From Elusimicrobiota bacterium (GTDB lineage: Bacteria; Elusimicrobiota; Elusimicrobia; UBA1565; UBA9628), in assembly GCA_026388095.1 (NCBI GenBank), contig JAPLKL010000036.1:1-60891 (forward strand): a stretch of DNA of 60,891 nucleotides, read 5' to 3'. The notes beneath the pieces were generated by a model. The model had not been told where the DNA came from, made no database searches, and saw nothing but the letters and a program-made list of their open reading frames with translations. Each line of letters opens with the position of its first letter. Position 1 is the first letter of the stretch. Below, in pieces: positions 33,855 through 41,342 of this stretch. Both the position numbers and the translations under genes were made by a program.

Positions 33855-34862
33855 CTGAACACGACCGGTCGTCGCTGTGCGCGCGCATGCCGGATAGGCC
33901 TAGTGCTTGCGGCGGCGCTCACCTGCGGCGCGTCCGGCGCCGAGCCGCAGGCGAGTCCCGCAGCCGCCTGGCGGCGGAGCATCGAGGCGTTGCGCGCCAA
34001 AGGCGTCCCGCCTCTCATCGACCTCTCATCCACCTTCACCTCCTTTGACCTGAACCCCGGGCCTCTGGCCGAGCGCTTGCAGGAACTCGGCGTGGCCCTC
34101 ATGGCAGTGACCTGCGGGGGGCCCAGCCTGGAGCCGTCGTCCATGCCCTGCGCGGGCCTGTCCGCCGCAGCCAGCTTCCCCGTCTTCATGCCCTTGCCGA
34201 CCGGAGACCTGCCGCACCACCGCCTCTTGCCAGGCGCGTCGGATCCCGACCGCCTCTGGGAGCAGGTCAAAACCGCGGCCCGGCAGGGCGCGCCGCTCTT
34301 GGGGCCGATGCATTATCACATGAGACCTTGGGGCCGCCCTGACCGCGAGCCCCTCCAGCCTCAAGCGCCGGATGATGAGCTCGTCCGAAAGGAATTCGAT
34401 TTCTGCGCTGAGAACCAGGTCGCTTTGCAGCTCATCGGGAATGCGGACGACCGGTTCCTTCCGGCTCTGGAGAGGCTGCTCGCGGAGCATCCCCAGGCCA
34501 AAGTCATCTGGTCGCGCGACGGCCAAGAGCCGTTCGACGCACAGGCCGCGCGACGGCTGCTGGGACGCCACCCGAATCTCTATCTGGATCTGGCTTACAG
34601 AGCCGTCAGCGGCGGCCACCCGGGGGATCTGTCGGACTTCCTGTTGACGGCCGACGGACGCCTTGATCCCGGCTGGAAGCGGCTCATGGATGAGCAGCCC
34701 TGGAGATTCCTCTCGGCCTTGGGTCTTTCCCCGCGGACCTTCCTGCGGTTGCCCGCGGCAGTCGCCCGGCAGCGCAGCATCCTCAGCCAACTCAAACCCG
34801 CAACACGCCCGATCGTGGCCTACCAAGCGGCCTGGAGGATACTCTTCGGTGAGACTCTTTGA
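33855..34862 (+). CDS. secreted amidohydrolase-like protein, ligand-lost member of a tandem pair (probable CTG start)
   Basis: About 335 residues if started at the CTG at 33855, 6 bases after AAGGACGAG. This gives a full signal peptide with an Arg-rich n-region, whereas the next GTG (33903) would leave only a stub; no in-frame ATG exists. It is the third ligand-lost copy: Ser58, Ile194, Arg221 and Gly290 replace Glu, His, His and Asp. It is the most divergent of the six paired proteins. It overlaps its intact partner by 14 bases. The start is uncertain; the family and the ligand losses are clear. Confidence 0.65.
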   Translation: MNTTGRRCARACRIGLVLAAALTCGASGAEPQASPAAAWRRSIEALRAKGVPPLIDLSSTFTSFDLNPGPLAERLQELGVALMAVTCGGPSLEPSSMPCAGLSAAASFPVFMPLPTGDLPHHRLLPGASDPDRLWEQVKTAARQGAPLLGPMHYHMRPWGRPDREPLQPQAPDDELVRKEFDFCAENQVALQLIGNADDRFLPALERLLAEHPQAKVIWSRDGQEPFDAQAARRLLGRHPNLYLDLAYRAVSGGHPGDLSDFLLTADGRLDPGWKRLMDEQPWRFLSALGLSPRTFLRLPAAVARQRSILSQLKPATRPIVAYQAAWRILFGETL

Positions 34863-35931
34863 CCTCCTGGTCCCCTTCGCTCTGCTCCTGACGCTCTCCG
34901 CCGCGGCCCCGGCCGCGGCCCCGCGGGACTGGGCCGCGCTCAAGCAGGCTTGGCGGCAGCGCCTGGAGACGACGCGCGCCGCCGGCCGGCTTCCCATCAT
35001 CGACCTGGAGTCCCACTATTTCGAGACCTACATGAACCCGGAGGCACTCTATCGCCTGCTCGACGACGACGGCGTCGTCATCGTGTCCTGGCTGATCGCC
35101 GATGAGCCGGCCCGGATCAACGCCCGCGGCTACGGCTGGTGGCTGAAGCACTGGCAGAGGACCCTGCAAGACCTGGAGGAGCGTTTCCCCGGCAAAGTGC
35201 TGCCGGTGCCTTCCGTCACCGGAGTCATCTCCTACCCCAAGCTCACGGTCGGTTCACGGCGGGCCCTGGATGACCTGCTGGCCATAGCGGAGGCCGGGAA
35301 ATACCCCATGCTCGGCGAGCTTTACTTCCGGCGCTATCCGGCCAACGACAACCTGACCATGGGAAACGAACTGGAGTACGACCTGGCCGAGCCTATCGAC
35401 GGCCCGCTGGGCAGGCGGCTCTTCCAATTCTCACAGCGCACCGGCATCCCGTTCCAGCTCCATTATGAGCCCGAGGACGCTCTGATCCCACCCCTGGAAG
35501 CGATGCTCCTGCGCTATCCGCGCGCGCGGGTCATCTGGTGCCATGCGGGGCGGGTGCGCCGCCCGGAGAGGGCGCCTCGTTTCACGGCGCATTGGGTCCA
35601 AGAGATGCGCCGTCTTATGGAGGAGCATGCGAACCTCTATTTCGACGTTTCGTCCGCCGGCCCCGACCAGGTCTATCCGCTCGGAGGCCCGCCCATCTCC
35701 CTCTGGTGGGACAGTTCGACCGGACGGATGACGAGAGAGGGACAACAGCTGGTCCGGGACTATCCCTGGCGCTTCCTCGCGGCCCTGGACATGGGCCCCC
35801 TCCACGCCGAATCCGCGGCCGCGCAGATCCGCGGCTGCATCGCCTGGCTGGACAATCTGCCGTCGCAGACGAGGGCTATCGTCGCCTACAAGGCGGCCTG
35901 GAAGCTGCTCTTCGCCGAAGAGCTGCCGTGA
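34849..35931 (+). CDS. secreted amidohydrolase-like protein, ligand-intact member of a tandem pair
   Basis: A 360-residue protein with a GTG start inside the end of the upstream gene, after GGAGG, and a signal peptide (about 1-24). Candidate metal ligands are all present: Glu54 (D-L-E-S-H-Y), His205 (F-Q-L-H-Y), His232 (W-C-H-A-G-R-V) and Asp314 (A-L-D-M). It ends in A-A-W-K-L-L-F like the other intact copies. It is again second in its operon, so all three pairs share the order ligand-lost then ligand-intact. The reaction is unknown. Confidence 0.75.
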   Translation: MRLFDLLVPFALLLTLSAAAPAAAPRDWAALKQAWRQRLETTRAAGRLPIIDLESHYFETYMNPEALYRLLDDDGVVIVSWLIADEPARINARGYGWWLKHWQRTLQDLEERFPGKVLPVPSVTGVISYPKLTVGSRRALDDLLAIAEAGKYPMLGELYFRRYPANDNLTMGNELEYDLAEPIDGPLGRRLFQFSQRTGIPFQLHYEPEDALIPPLEAMLLRYPRARVIWCHAGRVRRPERAPRFTAHWVQEMRRLMEEHANLYFDVSSAGPDQVYPLGGPPISLWWDSSTGRMTREGQQLVRDYPWRFLAALDMGPLHAESAAAQIRGCIAWLDNLPSQTRAIVAYKAAWKLLFAEELP

Positions 35932-35991
35932 CGGCGCTCCGGAGCAATGGCCTGGAGATTTCTGGGGCGCAACCGCCATTGGGAAGTATTG

Positions 35992-35997
35992 TACAAT
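35992..35997 (+). promoter_or_regulatory. -10-like TACAAT before the secretin-N-like gene
   Basis: TACAAT lies about 70 bases before the ATG at 36068. The gene also has a GGCAGGAGAG Shine-Dalgarno, so this promoter makes a normal leader, in contrast with the leaderless ones. Confidence 0.35.
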
Positions 35998-36067
35998 CCT
36001 CCTTAGCGCGGACGCAGAGTCCGCATGCCGCCACGGCACCGCCGGGGAAGGGCAGGAGAGAGAACCG

Positions 36068-36730
36068 ATGAAACGATCCATCATCCTCGCATGCGCGATG
36101 GCCGGCTTCCTGTGTGCGATAGTCGGCGTCCCGGCGTCACAGGCAGCCGATTCCCAGCCGCAGAAACCCGCCCAGGAGCCCGCCTCCTTGCCGGCCATGA
36201 AGAGCGTCCTGGACGCCCCGCTGGAGATGAAGGCGGCCGAATGGACGATCTCCGCTCTCCTGGAACGGATCGCCAAAGAGACCAAGGCCAGCTTCGTGGT
36301 CCGCGAAGGGCTGGAGCAGGAGAAGGTGAAGACGGTCGCGGCCAAGGCCCCGGCGAAGGATATCCTGCAGAAGACGCTGGGCAGCAAGAATCTCGCGTTC
36401 GGGCCGCTGGGGACGGACAACGTCTTCTTCGTCATGCGCTCCAGCAAAACCGTGCCCAAGGACCCCGGCGCGAACATCTCGGACCCGGCTTTTGACAAGC
36501 TCGTCACCGTGGGCTTGAAGAACGCCGCGGTGGAGTCCTACCTGAAGGCCGTGACCCAGCAGGCCGGCGTCAAGCTCGGCGCGAGCGACGAACTCGCGAA
36601 AACGCCGATCACCGTCTCTTTGCAGAAGGTGACGGCACGCGAGGCCCTCTACGCCCTGGCCATGATCAAGGGGTGGACCTACAGCAGGAACGCCAAGAGC
36701 GGAGTCTACGAGTTCTCCCGGGAGAAATGA
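36068..36730 (+). CDS. secreted protein with two STN/secretin-N-like domains
   Basis: A 220-residue protein with a signal peptide (about 1-26). Residues about 48-125 and 150-218 each look like a small alpha/beta STN domain, as at the N-terminus of secretins and TonB-dependent receptors (for example A-P-L-E-M-K-A-A-E-W...F-V-V-R-E-G and the A-R-E-A-L-Y-A-L stretch). No secretin barrel follows. It has a proper Shine-Dalgarno and its own leader. It could bind another envelope protein or regulate a transport complex. It ends exactly where the convergent phosphodiesterase gene ends. Confidence 0.5.
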   Translation: MKRSIILACAMAGFLCAIVGVPASQAADSQPQKPAQEPASLPAMKSVLDAPLEMKAAEWTISALLERIAKETKASFVVREGLEQEKVKTVAAKAPAKDILQKTLGSKNLAFGPLGTDNVFFVMRSSKTVPKDPGANISDPAFDKLVTVGLKNAAVESYLKAVTQQAGVKLGASDELAKTPITVSLQKVTAREALYALAMIKGWTYSRNAKSGVYEFSREK

Positions 36731-38104
36731 TCAGCGGATGTAGCCCGAGGCCCTAAGGAGCTCCAGTTCGTCCGGGCTAAGCTTGGTGTCCGCAGCCTGC
36801 TCTTCGCCGCGGACGGCCCTGACGGGCGCGGGATACTTCCCGGTCCACCGGACCGGATGGCTGGACAGATACGCCGCGGACACCAGTCCCTCCAGCACCG
36901 AGCCGTCCATGTCCCGAGCGACCGGGAGGTCCAGAAGGTAGAGCAAGGTGGGCAGGACATCGAGGACCGAGGCGGAGCGCAGCGTCCGGCCGGGAGCGAC
37001 GCGGGGTCCGGCCGCGATGAGTATCCCCTCAGCCCCCCCGGCGTCGTTGTGATGACTGTAGACGAACGGGTGCTCCTGGAGCAGACGCTCCCTCTGCTCC
37101 GGAGGGTATTTCATGAGGGACTGCTCCCCATGATCGGAGACGATGAAGACGGTGGTCTGGGGCCCCGCCGAGCGCAATAGGCGGCCGACCACTTCGTCGG
37201 CATAGCGATAGTACGCCTCGACCGGATCCCCATAGCGCCGCAGGGCGTCGGGGGAGAGTTGGAATCCCTCAGGCTCGTGGTAGCGCCAGAACATGTGCGC
37301 GGCCGAGTCCGTGCCGGTGATGGTCAGCGCGGCGAAATCGAAGCAGCCGGTGCTCAGGAAATGCTCCATGCCCCGAGCGTACCGCTCGTCTCCGACATAG
37401 ACCTGGGTCAAAAGCCGCCAGACATGGTCGTTGGACTGGAACGCCTCCGAATCCGCCGCGGCCTCGCGCAGACGCGGATCGAACGGCAGCCGGCCGATAG
37501 GCCCGACCTCCGAGCGGCTCGACGGATCGGAGCCGAGCGTGGCATAGAAGTAGCCGGCGGTGGAGTAGGCCACCTTGAAATCCCGATAGTCGTAGCCGGC
37601 ATCGGCCGGATAAAGGCACCTGGCCGAGAGCTTGCCGAAGCAGGGGCGGGAGAGCATGACTCCATTGACGGTCTCCGGAGGCCAGGTCGCCAGATAGCCC
37701 GAGACGAGCACCCGATAACCCCGGCCGCCGAGGATGTCCCAGAAGGCGGGCGCCGAGCGCTGGTCGCTGGTGAAGCGATGCAGGTCTTGAGGCAGTCCGT
37801 TGATGCCCGTCTTCTCGGGACGCTGGCCTGTGGCAAGGCTGGTCCAGACGACTGGAGACCAGGCGTTGCCCGGCAAGGACTGCAGCGGAGAGCGCGCCCC
37901 TCGGGCCAGCAGCCCTTTGAGGTTCGGCAGTTCGCCCCGGCGCAGCATGGGATCCGCCACGCTCCAAGTCGCGCCGTCGAGCCCGATGAGCAGGGCCTTG
38001 AGCGCGCCGGGGCGGCAAGCGGCCGGCCTTGCGGCTTCGGCGCTCCAAGCCGCGCCTGGAAGCCAGACCGCCGCCCAGAAGGCAAGGAAGGCCCGCGCGT
38101 TCAT
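36731..38104 (-). CDS. secreted AP-superfamily phosphodiesterase-like protein
   Basis: A 457-residue protein with a signal peptide (about 1-22). Metal Asp43 is in G-L-D-G-A-T-W, the nucleophile position is Ser83 in W-S-P-V-V-W-T-S-L-A-T-G, and S-D-H-G-E-Q supplies the second site. This pattern is common in bacterial type I phosphodiesterase/nucleotide-pyrophosphatase-like proteins. Its ATG overlaps the stop of the TMTC-like glycosyltransferase gene by 4 bases, so it probably acts on a mannosylated or lipid-linked glycan made by that enzyme. The last residues are C-terminal to the fold and hydrophilic. Confidence 0.75.
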   Translation of the reverse strand: MNARAFLAFWAAVWLPGAAWSAEAARPAACRPGALKALLIGLDGATWSVADPMLRRGELPNLKGLLARGARSPLQSLPGNAWSPVVWTSLATGQRPEKTGINGLPQDLHRFTSDQRSAPAFWDILGGRGYRVLVSGYLATWPPETVNGVMLSRPCFGKLSARCLYPADAGYDYRDFKVAYSTAGYFYATLGSDPSSRSEVGPIGRLPFDPRLREAAADSEAFQSNDHVWRLLTQVYVGDERYARGMEHFLSTGCFDFAALTITGTDSAAHMFWRYHEPEGFQLSPDALRRYGDPVEAYYRYADEVVGRLLRSAGPQTTVFIVSDHGEQSLMKYPPEQRERLLQEHPFVYSHHNDAGGAEGILIAAGPRVAPGRTLRSASVLDVLPTLLYLLDLPVARDMDGSVLEGLVSAAYLSSHPVRWTGKYPAPVRAVRGEEQAADTKLSPDELELLRASGYIR

Positions 38105-39822
38105 CGCTGGGCCTGTTGGCGGCGGTGGGCTTCGGTCAGAGCGGACGCCTGCCGGAGGAAGAGCCCCTCGAGCCGCGCGGCCTCGACGCGCCGTCCCATC
38201 CCTCTGCAGGCCCGCGCGAGCCGATAGAGCACCCAAGGGTCGTCCGGGAAGATCTCCCGCGCCTGCCGCAACTGGGCCAGGGCCTGCGGCCCGCGGCCTT
38301 GCTCTCCGAGGAAGTCCGCGTAGAGCAGCCTGGCCTTGCGATAGCGCGGCCATAGCGCGAGGCTCGCCTCGAACTCCCTTTCCGCGCGCGCCCAGTCGCC
38401 CTGAGCCTCGTAGGTCAGGGCCAAGGACAGGCGCACGCGCGGCACGGATGGATCCACGGCCTCGGTGGCCCGAAAAAAAGCCAGGTCGCTGGCGAAATCC
38501 CGGTTGCGCTGCCAGACGCGGCCCGCCCAGAGCACGAGCAGCGCAGCGAAGGCCGCCCGGCCGGCCGACCGCCAACGCCCCGCGCCGAGCCGGCGGTCCA
38601 GCCCGGCGGCGAGCGCCCCTGCGGCCAGGCAGAAGCCCGCCGATGGGACGTACAGATAACGCTCGGCCTGGAGATTCCTCAAGAGCACCAGCCCGCTGAC
38701 CGGGAGGAGTCCCACCGCGGTCCAGGACAGCCCAAAGGCGGCCAGGGGCAGCCGGCGGCGCAGGGCCCAGGCCGCGGCGAGGAGCAGGAGCCAGGCGGCC
38801 CAGGAGGCCAGCAGGGCCGGCTGCCCCCAGGTGTCGAGGACCTGCGGCGCATAGTCTCCCTGCAGCGGCCAGGGCCAGGACAGAAGCCGCAGATACGAGC
38901 CGAAGACCCGGGACATGGTCAGGAAGCGCACCCGGCCGTCGTCATAGACCCTCTGCCAGGGCGGGTCCTCGAACTTGGCCTGCGGCCCCGGGGCGGCCGG
39001 CGCGGCCTCGGCCAGCGGCTTGGAGAAAGGCAGGTTGACGCGCTGGCGCCAAGCGCTGAAGACGTCCTGATGCCCGGCGGAGACATAGCCGGAGCGCGGC
39101 GCTCGGAAGACGAGGTAGAGCGGGACCAAAGCCAGATAACAGGCCAGCAGAGCGGCGCGGCCGGCCAGGGGCCGCCGCGCCGCGGCCGGGGCCGACCGCA
39201 GGGGGAAGAGCGCGTCGCTCAGGACCGCCAGGATGGGCAGCGTGACCGCCATCTCCTTGGAAAGCAGCGCCAAGGCGAAGGCGGCCAAGGATGCGGCGAA
39301 GACGGCGCGGCGCGGCCAGCCGCCGCGCAGGCGGGCATCGCGGTAGAGGAGCAATGACATCAGCATGAAGGCCAGGGCCAGGAGGTCGCCCCGGAAGCCG
39401 ATGATGTTCACCGCCTCCGTATGCACGGGGTGGACCGCGAAGAGCAGTCCCGCCATTAGGGCGGCCGCGAGGTCGCCGGCCAGCCACCAGCCCAGGGCCA
39501 TGACCAGGACGGCCCCGACCGCGTGCCAGAATATGCTCGTCAGCCGATAGACGACCACGCGTCCGCCGCCCAGGCAGGTGTCCGCGAGCACCGAGACCAG
39601 CCAGGCGGGCCGGGCGGAGTTGCGGACCGGCAGCACGCCGAAAAAGTTCGCGGGGCTGGCCGCTTTGGAGAGGTTGCGGCAGTCCATCAGAAAGCTCTGC
39701 CCGAAAACGAAGTCGTTGTCGTCCCAGACCGGGGGATGACGCAAAGTGCCGCAGTAGAGCAGCATGGCTCCGGCCCAGACAACGAGCAGGAGCCCGACTT
39801 TCCCAGGCCGCGGCTTGCTCAT
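38101..39822 (-). CDS. TMTC-like GT-C glycosyltransferase with C-terminal TPRs
   Basis: A 573-residue protein with about ten membrane segments followed by about three TPR repeats (residues about 450-560). The luminal-type acidic motif W-D-D-N-D near residue 32 and the A-V-H-P-V-H-T-E-A-V block near 130 match TMTC-type O-mannosyltransferases (DUF1736). Bacterial members use polyprenyl-phosphate sugars to glycosylate exported proteins or lipids. I chose the ATG at 39822. It is the first gene of a two-gene operon with the phosphodiesterase-like gene. Confidence 0.7.
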   Translation of the reverse strand: MSKPRPGKVGLLLVVWAGAMLLYCGTLRHPPVWDDNDFVFGQSFLMDCRNLSKAASPANFFGVLPVRNSARPAWLVSVLADTCLGGGRVVVYRLTSIFWHAVGAVLVMALGWWLAGDLAAALMAGLLFAVHPVHTEAVNIIGFRGDLLALAFMLMSLLLYRDARLRGGWPRRAVFAASLAAFALALLSKEMAVTLPILAVLSDALFPLRSAPAAARRPLAGRAALLACYLALVPLYLVFRAPRSGYVSAGHQDVFSAWRQRVNLPFSKPLAEAAPAAPGPQAKFEDPPWQRVYDDGRVRFLTMSRVFGSYLRLLSWPWPLQGDYAPQVLDTWGQPALLASWAAWLLLLAAAWALRRRLPLAAFGLSWTAVGLLPVSGLVLLRNLQAERYLYVPSAGFCLAAGALAAGLDRRLGAGRWRSAGRAAFAALLVLWAGRVWQRNRDFASDLAFFRATEAVDPSVPRVRLSLALTYEAQGDWARAEREFEASLALWPRYRKARLLYADFLGEQGRGPQALAQLRQAREIFPDDPWVLYRLARACRGMGRRVEAARLEGLFLRQASALTEAHRRQQAQR

Positions 39823-39943
39823 CACGTGCAAGGATAGCAGATTGGCGGGACGATTTGCGGACCTGCTCCCAATCGTGTTATCATATCCCTACCGGGCCCG
39901 GGAAGATCCGGTGGCCGGATTAGAATTCGCTTGGTATTTGCAG

Positions 39944-39949
39944 TACTAT
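39944..39949 (+). promoter_or_regulatory. -10-like TACTAT before tRNA-Cys
   Basis: TACTAT lies 20 bases before the mature 5' end of tRNA-Cys. The region 39823-39969 contains no gene that I can support. Confidence 0.4.
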
Positions 39950-39969
39950 CGGCGATCTAAAAGTTCTTT

Positions 39970-40046
39970 GGTGCGATAGCCAAGTGGTCCAAGGCGATGG
40001 TCTGCAAAACCATTATTCGCGGGTTCAAATCCCGCTCGCACCTCCA
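39970..40046 (+). tRNA. tRNA-Cys (GCA), CCA encoded
   Basis: A cloverleaf with acceptor GGTGCGA/TCGCACC, anticodon loop CTGCAAA (anticodon GCA) and T-loop TTCAAAT. Mature tRNA is 39970-40043, followed by an encoded CCA at 40044-40046. Confidence 0.95.
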
Positions 40047-40070
40047 ATTTGAGCTCTCCCCGGCGATCCA

Positions 40071-40580
40071 TCAGCGCGCCGCCCCCCGGATGAGATAGGC
40101 CCCGAAAGCGAGGAAGACCAGAGCCATCAGCCAGGCCGTCCCACGCCCGATCCTCGCCGCGAAACCCTCCGGTCCCGCGTCCGGCCCCAGCTCGGCATCC
40201 CACGTTCTCGGCCGCCGGTCGGAGCGTAGCGACTCGGCCGTCCGCAGAGCCAGCCAGAGCGAGCCGCAGCCGAGGAAGAAGAGCCCGCCCAAAGCCCGCC
40301 CTAAGGGCGTCAGCCGTTGGCGCGGCAGGAGGATAGCCAGGGCCGCGGGGGCGCGCCAAAGGCTCCAGAGGAGCCACAGTCCGAATCCCGCGAAGACCGC
40401 GCCGCCCAGGCGGTAGAAGATGCTCAGCCGCCGACGCCGGCCCGGCTCCACCGTTCCTTCCCCGGCCATCCAGGCCAAGGCCGCGCCGGCATGCTCCGGC
40501 GCGCCCAGGAAGAGGTTGCCGCCCATCCCCAGGAAGACCGCGGCGCAGAAGAGGCACCAAGCCTTGGTCTCGGGGTCCAT
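40071..40580 (-). CDS. small integral membrane protein of unknown function
   Basis: A 169-residue protein with about four membrane segments (roughly 10-28, 60-78, 88-108 and 148-165), separated by Arg-rich loops. I do not recognise a family. The ATG at 40580 sits 11 bases after a TATGAT box and lacks a Shine-Dalgarno, so it is probably expressed from a leaderless message. It is divergent from uridine kinase and follows tRNA-Cys on the opposite strand. Nothing in the context says what it does. Confidence 0.6.
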   Translation of the reverse strand: MDPETKAWCLFCAAVFLGMGGNLFLGAPEHAGAALAWMAGEGTVEPGRRRRLSIFYRLGGAVFAGFGLWLLWSLWRAPAALAILLPRQRLTPLGRALGGLFFLGCGSLWLALRTAESLRSDRRPRTWDAELGPDAGPEGFAARIGRGTAWLMALVFLAFGAYLIRGAAR

Positions 40581-40613
40581 GCGCTGCGGATATCATACCA
40601 TGCCCGGATTTGC

Positions 40614-40619
40614 GATAAT
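40614..40619 (+). promoter_or_regulatory. -10-like GATAAT, 6 bases from start 40626
   Basis: GATAAT with a 6-base spacer to the uridine kinase ATG. The expected transcript start coincides with the start codon. Divergent from TATGAT (40592-40597, minus strand). Confidence 0.45.
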
Positions 40620-40625
40620 GTCGCC

Positions 40626-41270
40626 ATGAGCGCGCACCAGGGATCCAAGCCTTTCATCGTGGGCATCGCCGGGGGCTCGGGCTCGGGCAAGACCACGTTC
40701 TCGCGCAAAGTGGTGGACGAATGCCGCAAGGCGGGGATCAGCGGCACTATCTTCTCCCTCGACAACTACTACCGGCCGCTGGAGCGCCTGAGCCTGGCCG
40801 AGCGCAAGGCCTACAACTTCGACCATCCCGACGCCATAGACTTCGACCTGGCTTTCCAGCACCTCCAGCGCCTGGCCGCGGGCGAGCGCATCGAGCAGCC
40901 GGTCTACGACTTCAAGGCCTACACCCGCAAGAAGCAGACGCTGGCCTGCGACCCGGCCCAGCTCATCGTGGTCGAGGGGCTCTACGCCCTGTATCTCGAG
41001 AAGTTCCTCAAGCTCTACCACTACCGCATCTTCGTGGCCACGGGCATCGCCACCGCGGCCCTGCGCCGCATCGCGCGCGACATCTCGGAGCGCGGCCGCG
41101 ACGTGGAAGGGGCCAAGCACCAGATCCTGACCACGGTGCTGCCCATGTACGAGTCCTACGTCAAGCCCACCAAGCGCAACGCGCACTTCTCCATCGATTG
41201 GGTCGGCGAGGAGATCCCGGAGAAGGCCACCGAGGGCCTGGTGCGCATGGTCCGCGACTTCTTCCGCTAA
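40626..41270 (+). CDS. udk: uridine kinase
   Basis: A 214-residue cytoplasmic enzyme of the usual size. It has the P-loop G-G-S-G-S-G-K-T-T near residue 14, the D-N-Y-Y substrate motif near 40, an H-P-D-A-I-D-F-D block near 65, and R-x-x-R-D in the lid region. It phosphorylates uridine and cytidine to UMP and CMP with ATP or GTP in pyrimidine salvage. A GATAAT box lies 6 bases before the ATG. It is followed by a 19-bp inverted repeat. Confidence 0.9.
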   Translation: MSAHQGSKPFIVGIAGGSGSGKTTFSRKVVDECRKAGISGTIFSLDNYYRPLERLSLAERKAYNFDHPDAIDFDLAFQHLQRLAAGERIEQPVYDFKAYTRKKQTLACDPAQLIVVEGLYALYLEKFLKLYHYRIFVATGIATAALRRIARDISERGRDVEGAKHQILTTVLPMYESYVKPTKRNAHFSIDWVGEEIPEKATEGLVRMVRDFFR

Positions 41271-41273
41271 GAG

Positions 41274-41321
41274 TTCGGGGACACAATACTTAATTCCGGA
41301 GATAAGTATTGTGTCCCCGAA
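41274..41321. repeat. 19-bp perfect inverted repeat, REP/RAYT-like palindrome
   Basis: TTCGGGGACACAATACTTA (41274-41292) and its exact complement (41303-41321) flank a 10-base loop. The GGGGACACAATACTTA core resembles palindromes associated with REP-type tyrosine transposases in several phyla. It lies between convergent udk and MFS genes, where it could also act as a bidirectional transcription stop, although T-runs are absent. I see no other copy in the window. Confidence 0.7.
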
Positions 41322-41342
41322 TTCCGCGAATTCCGATAGGCG

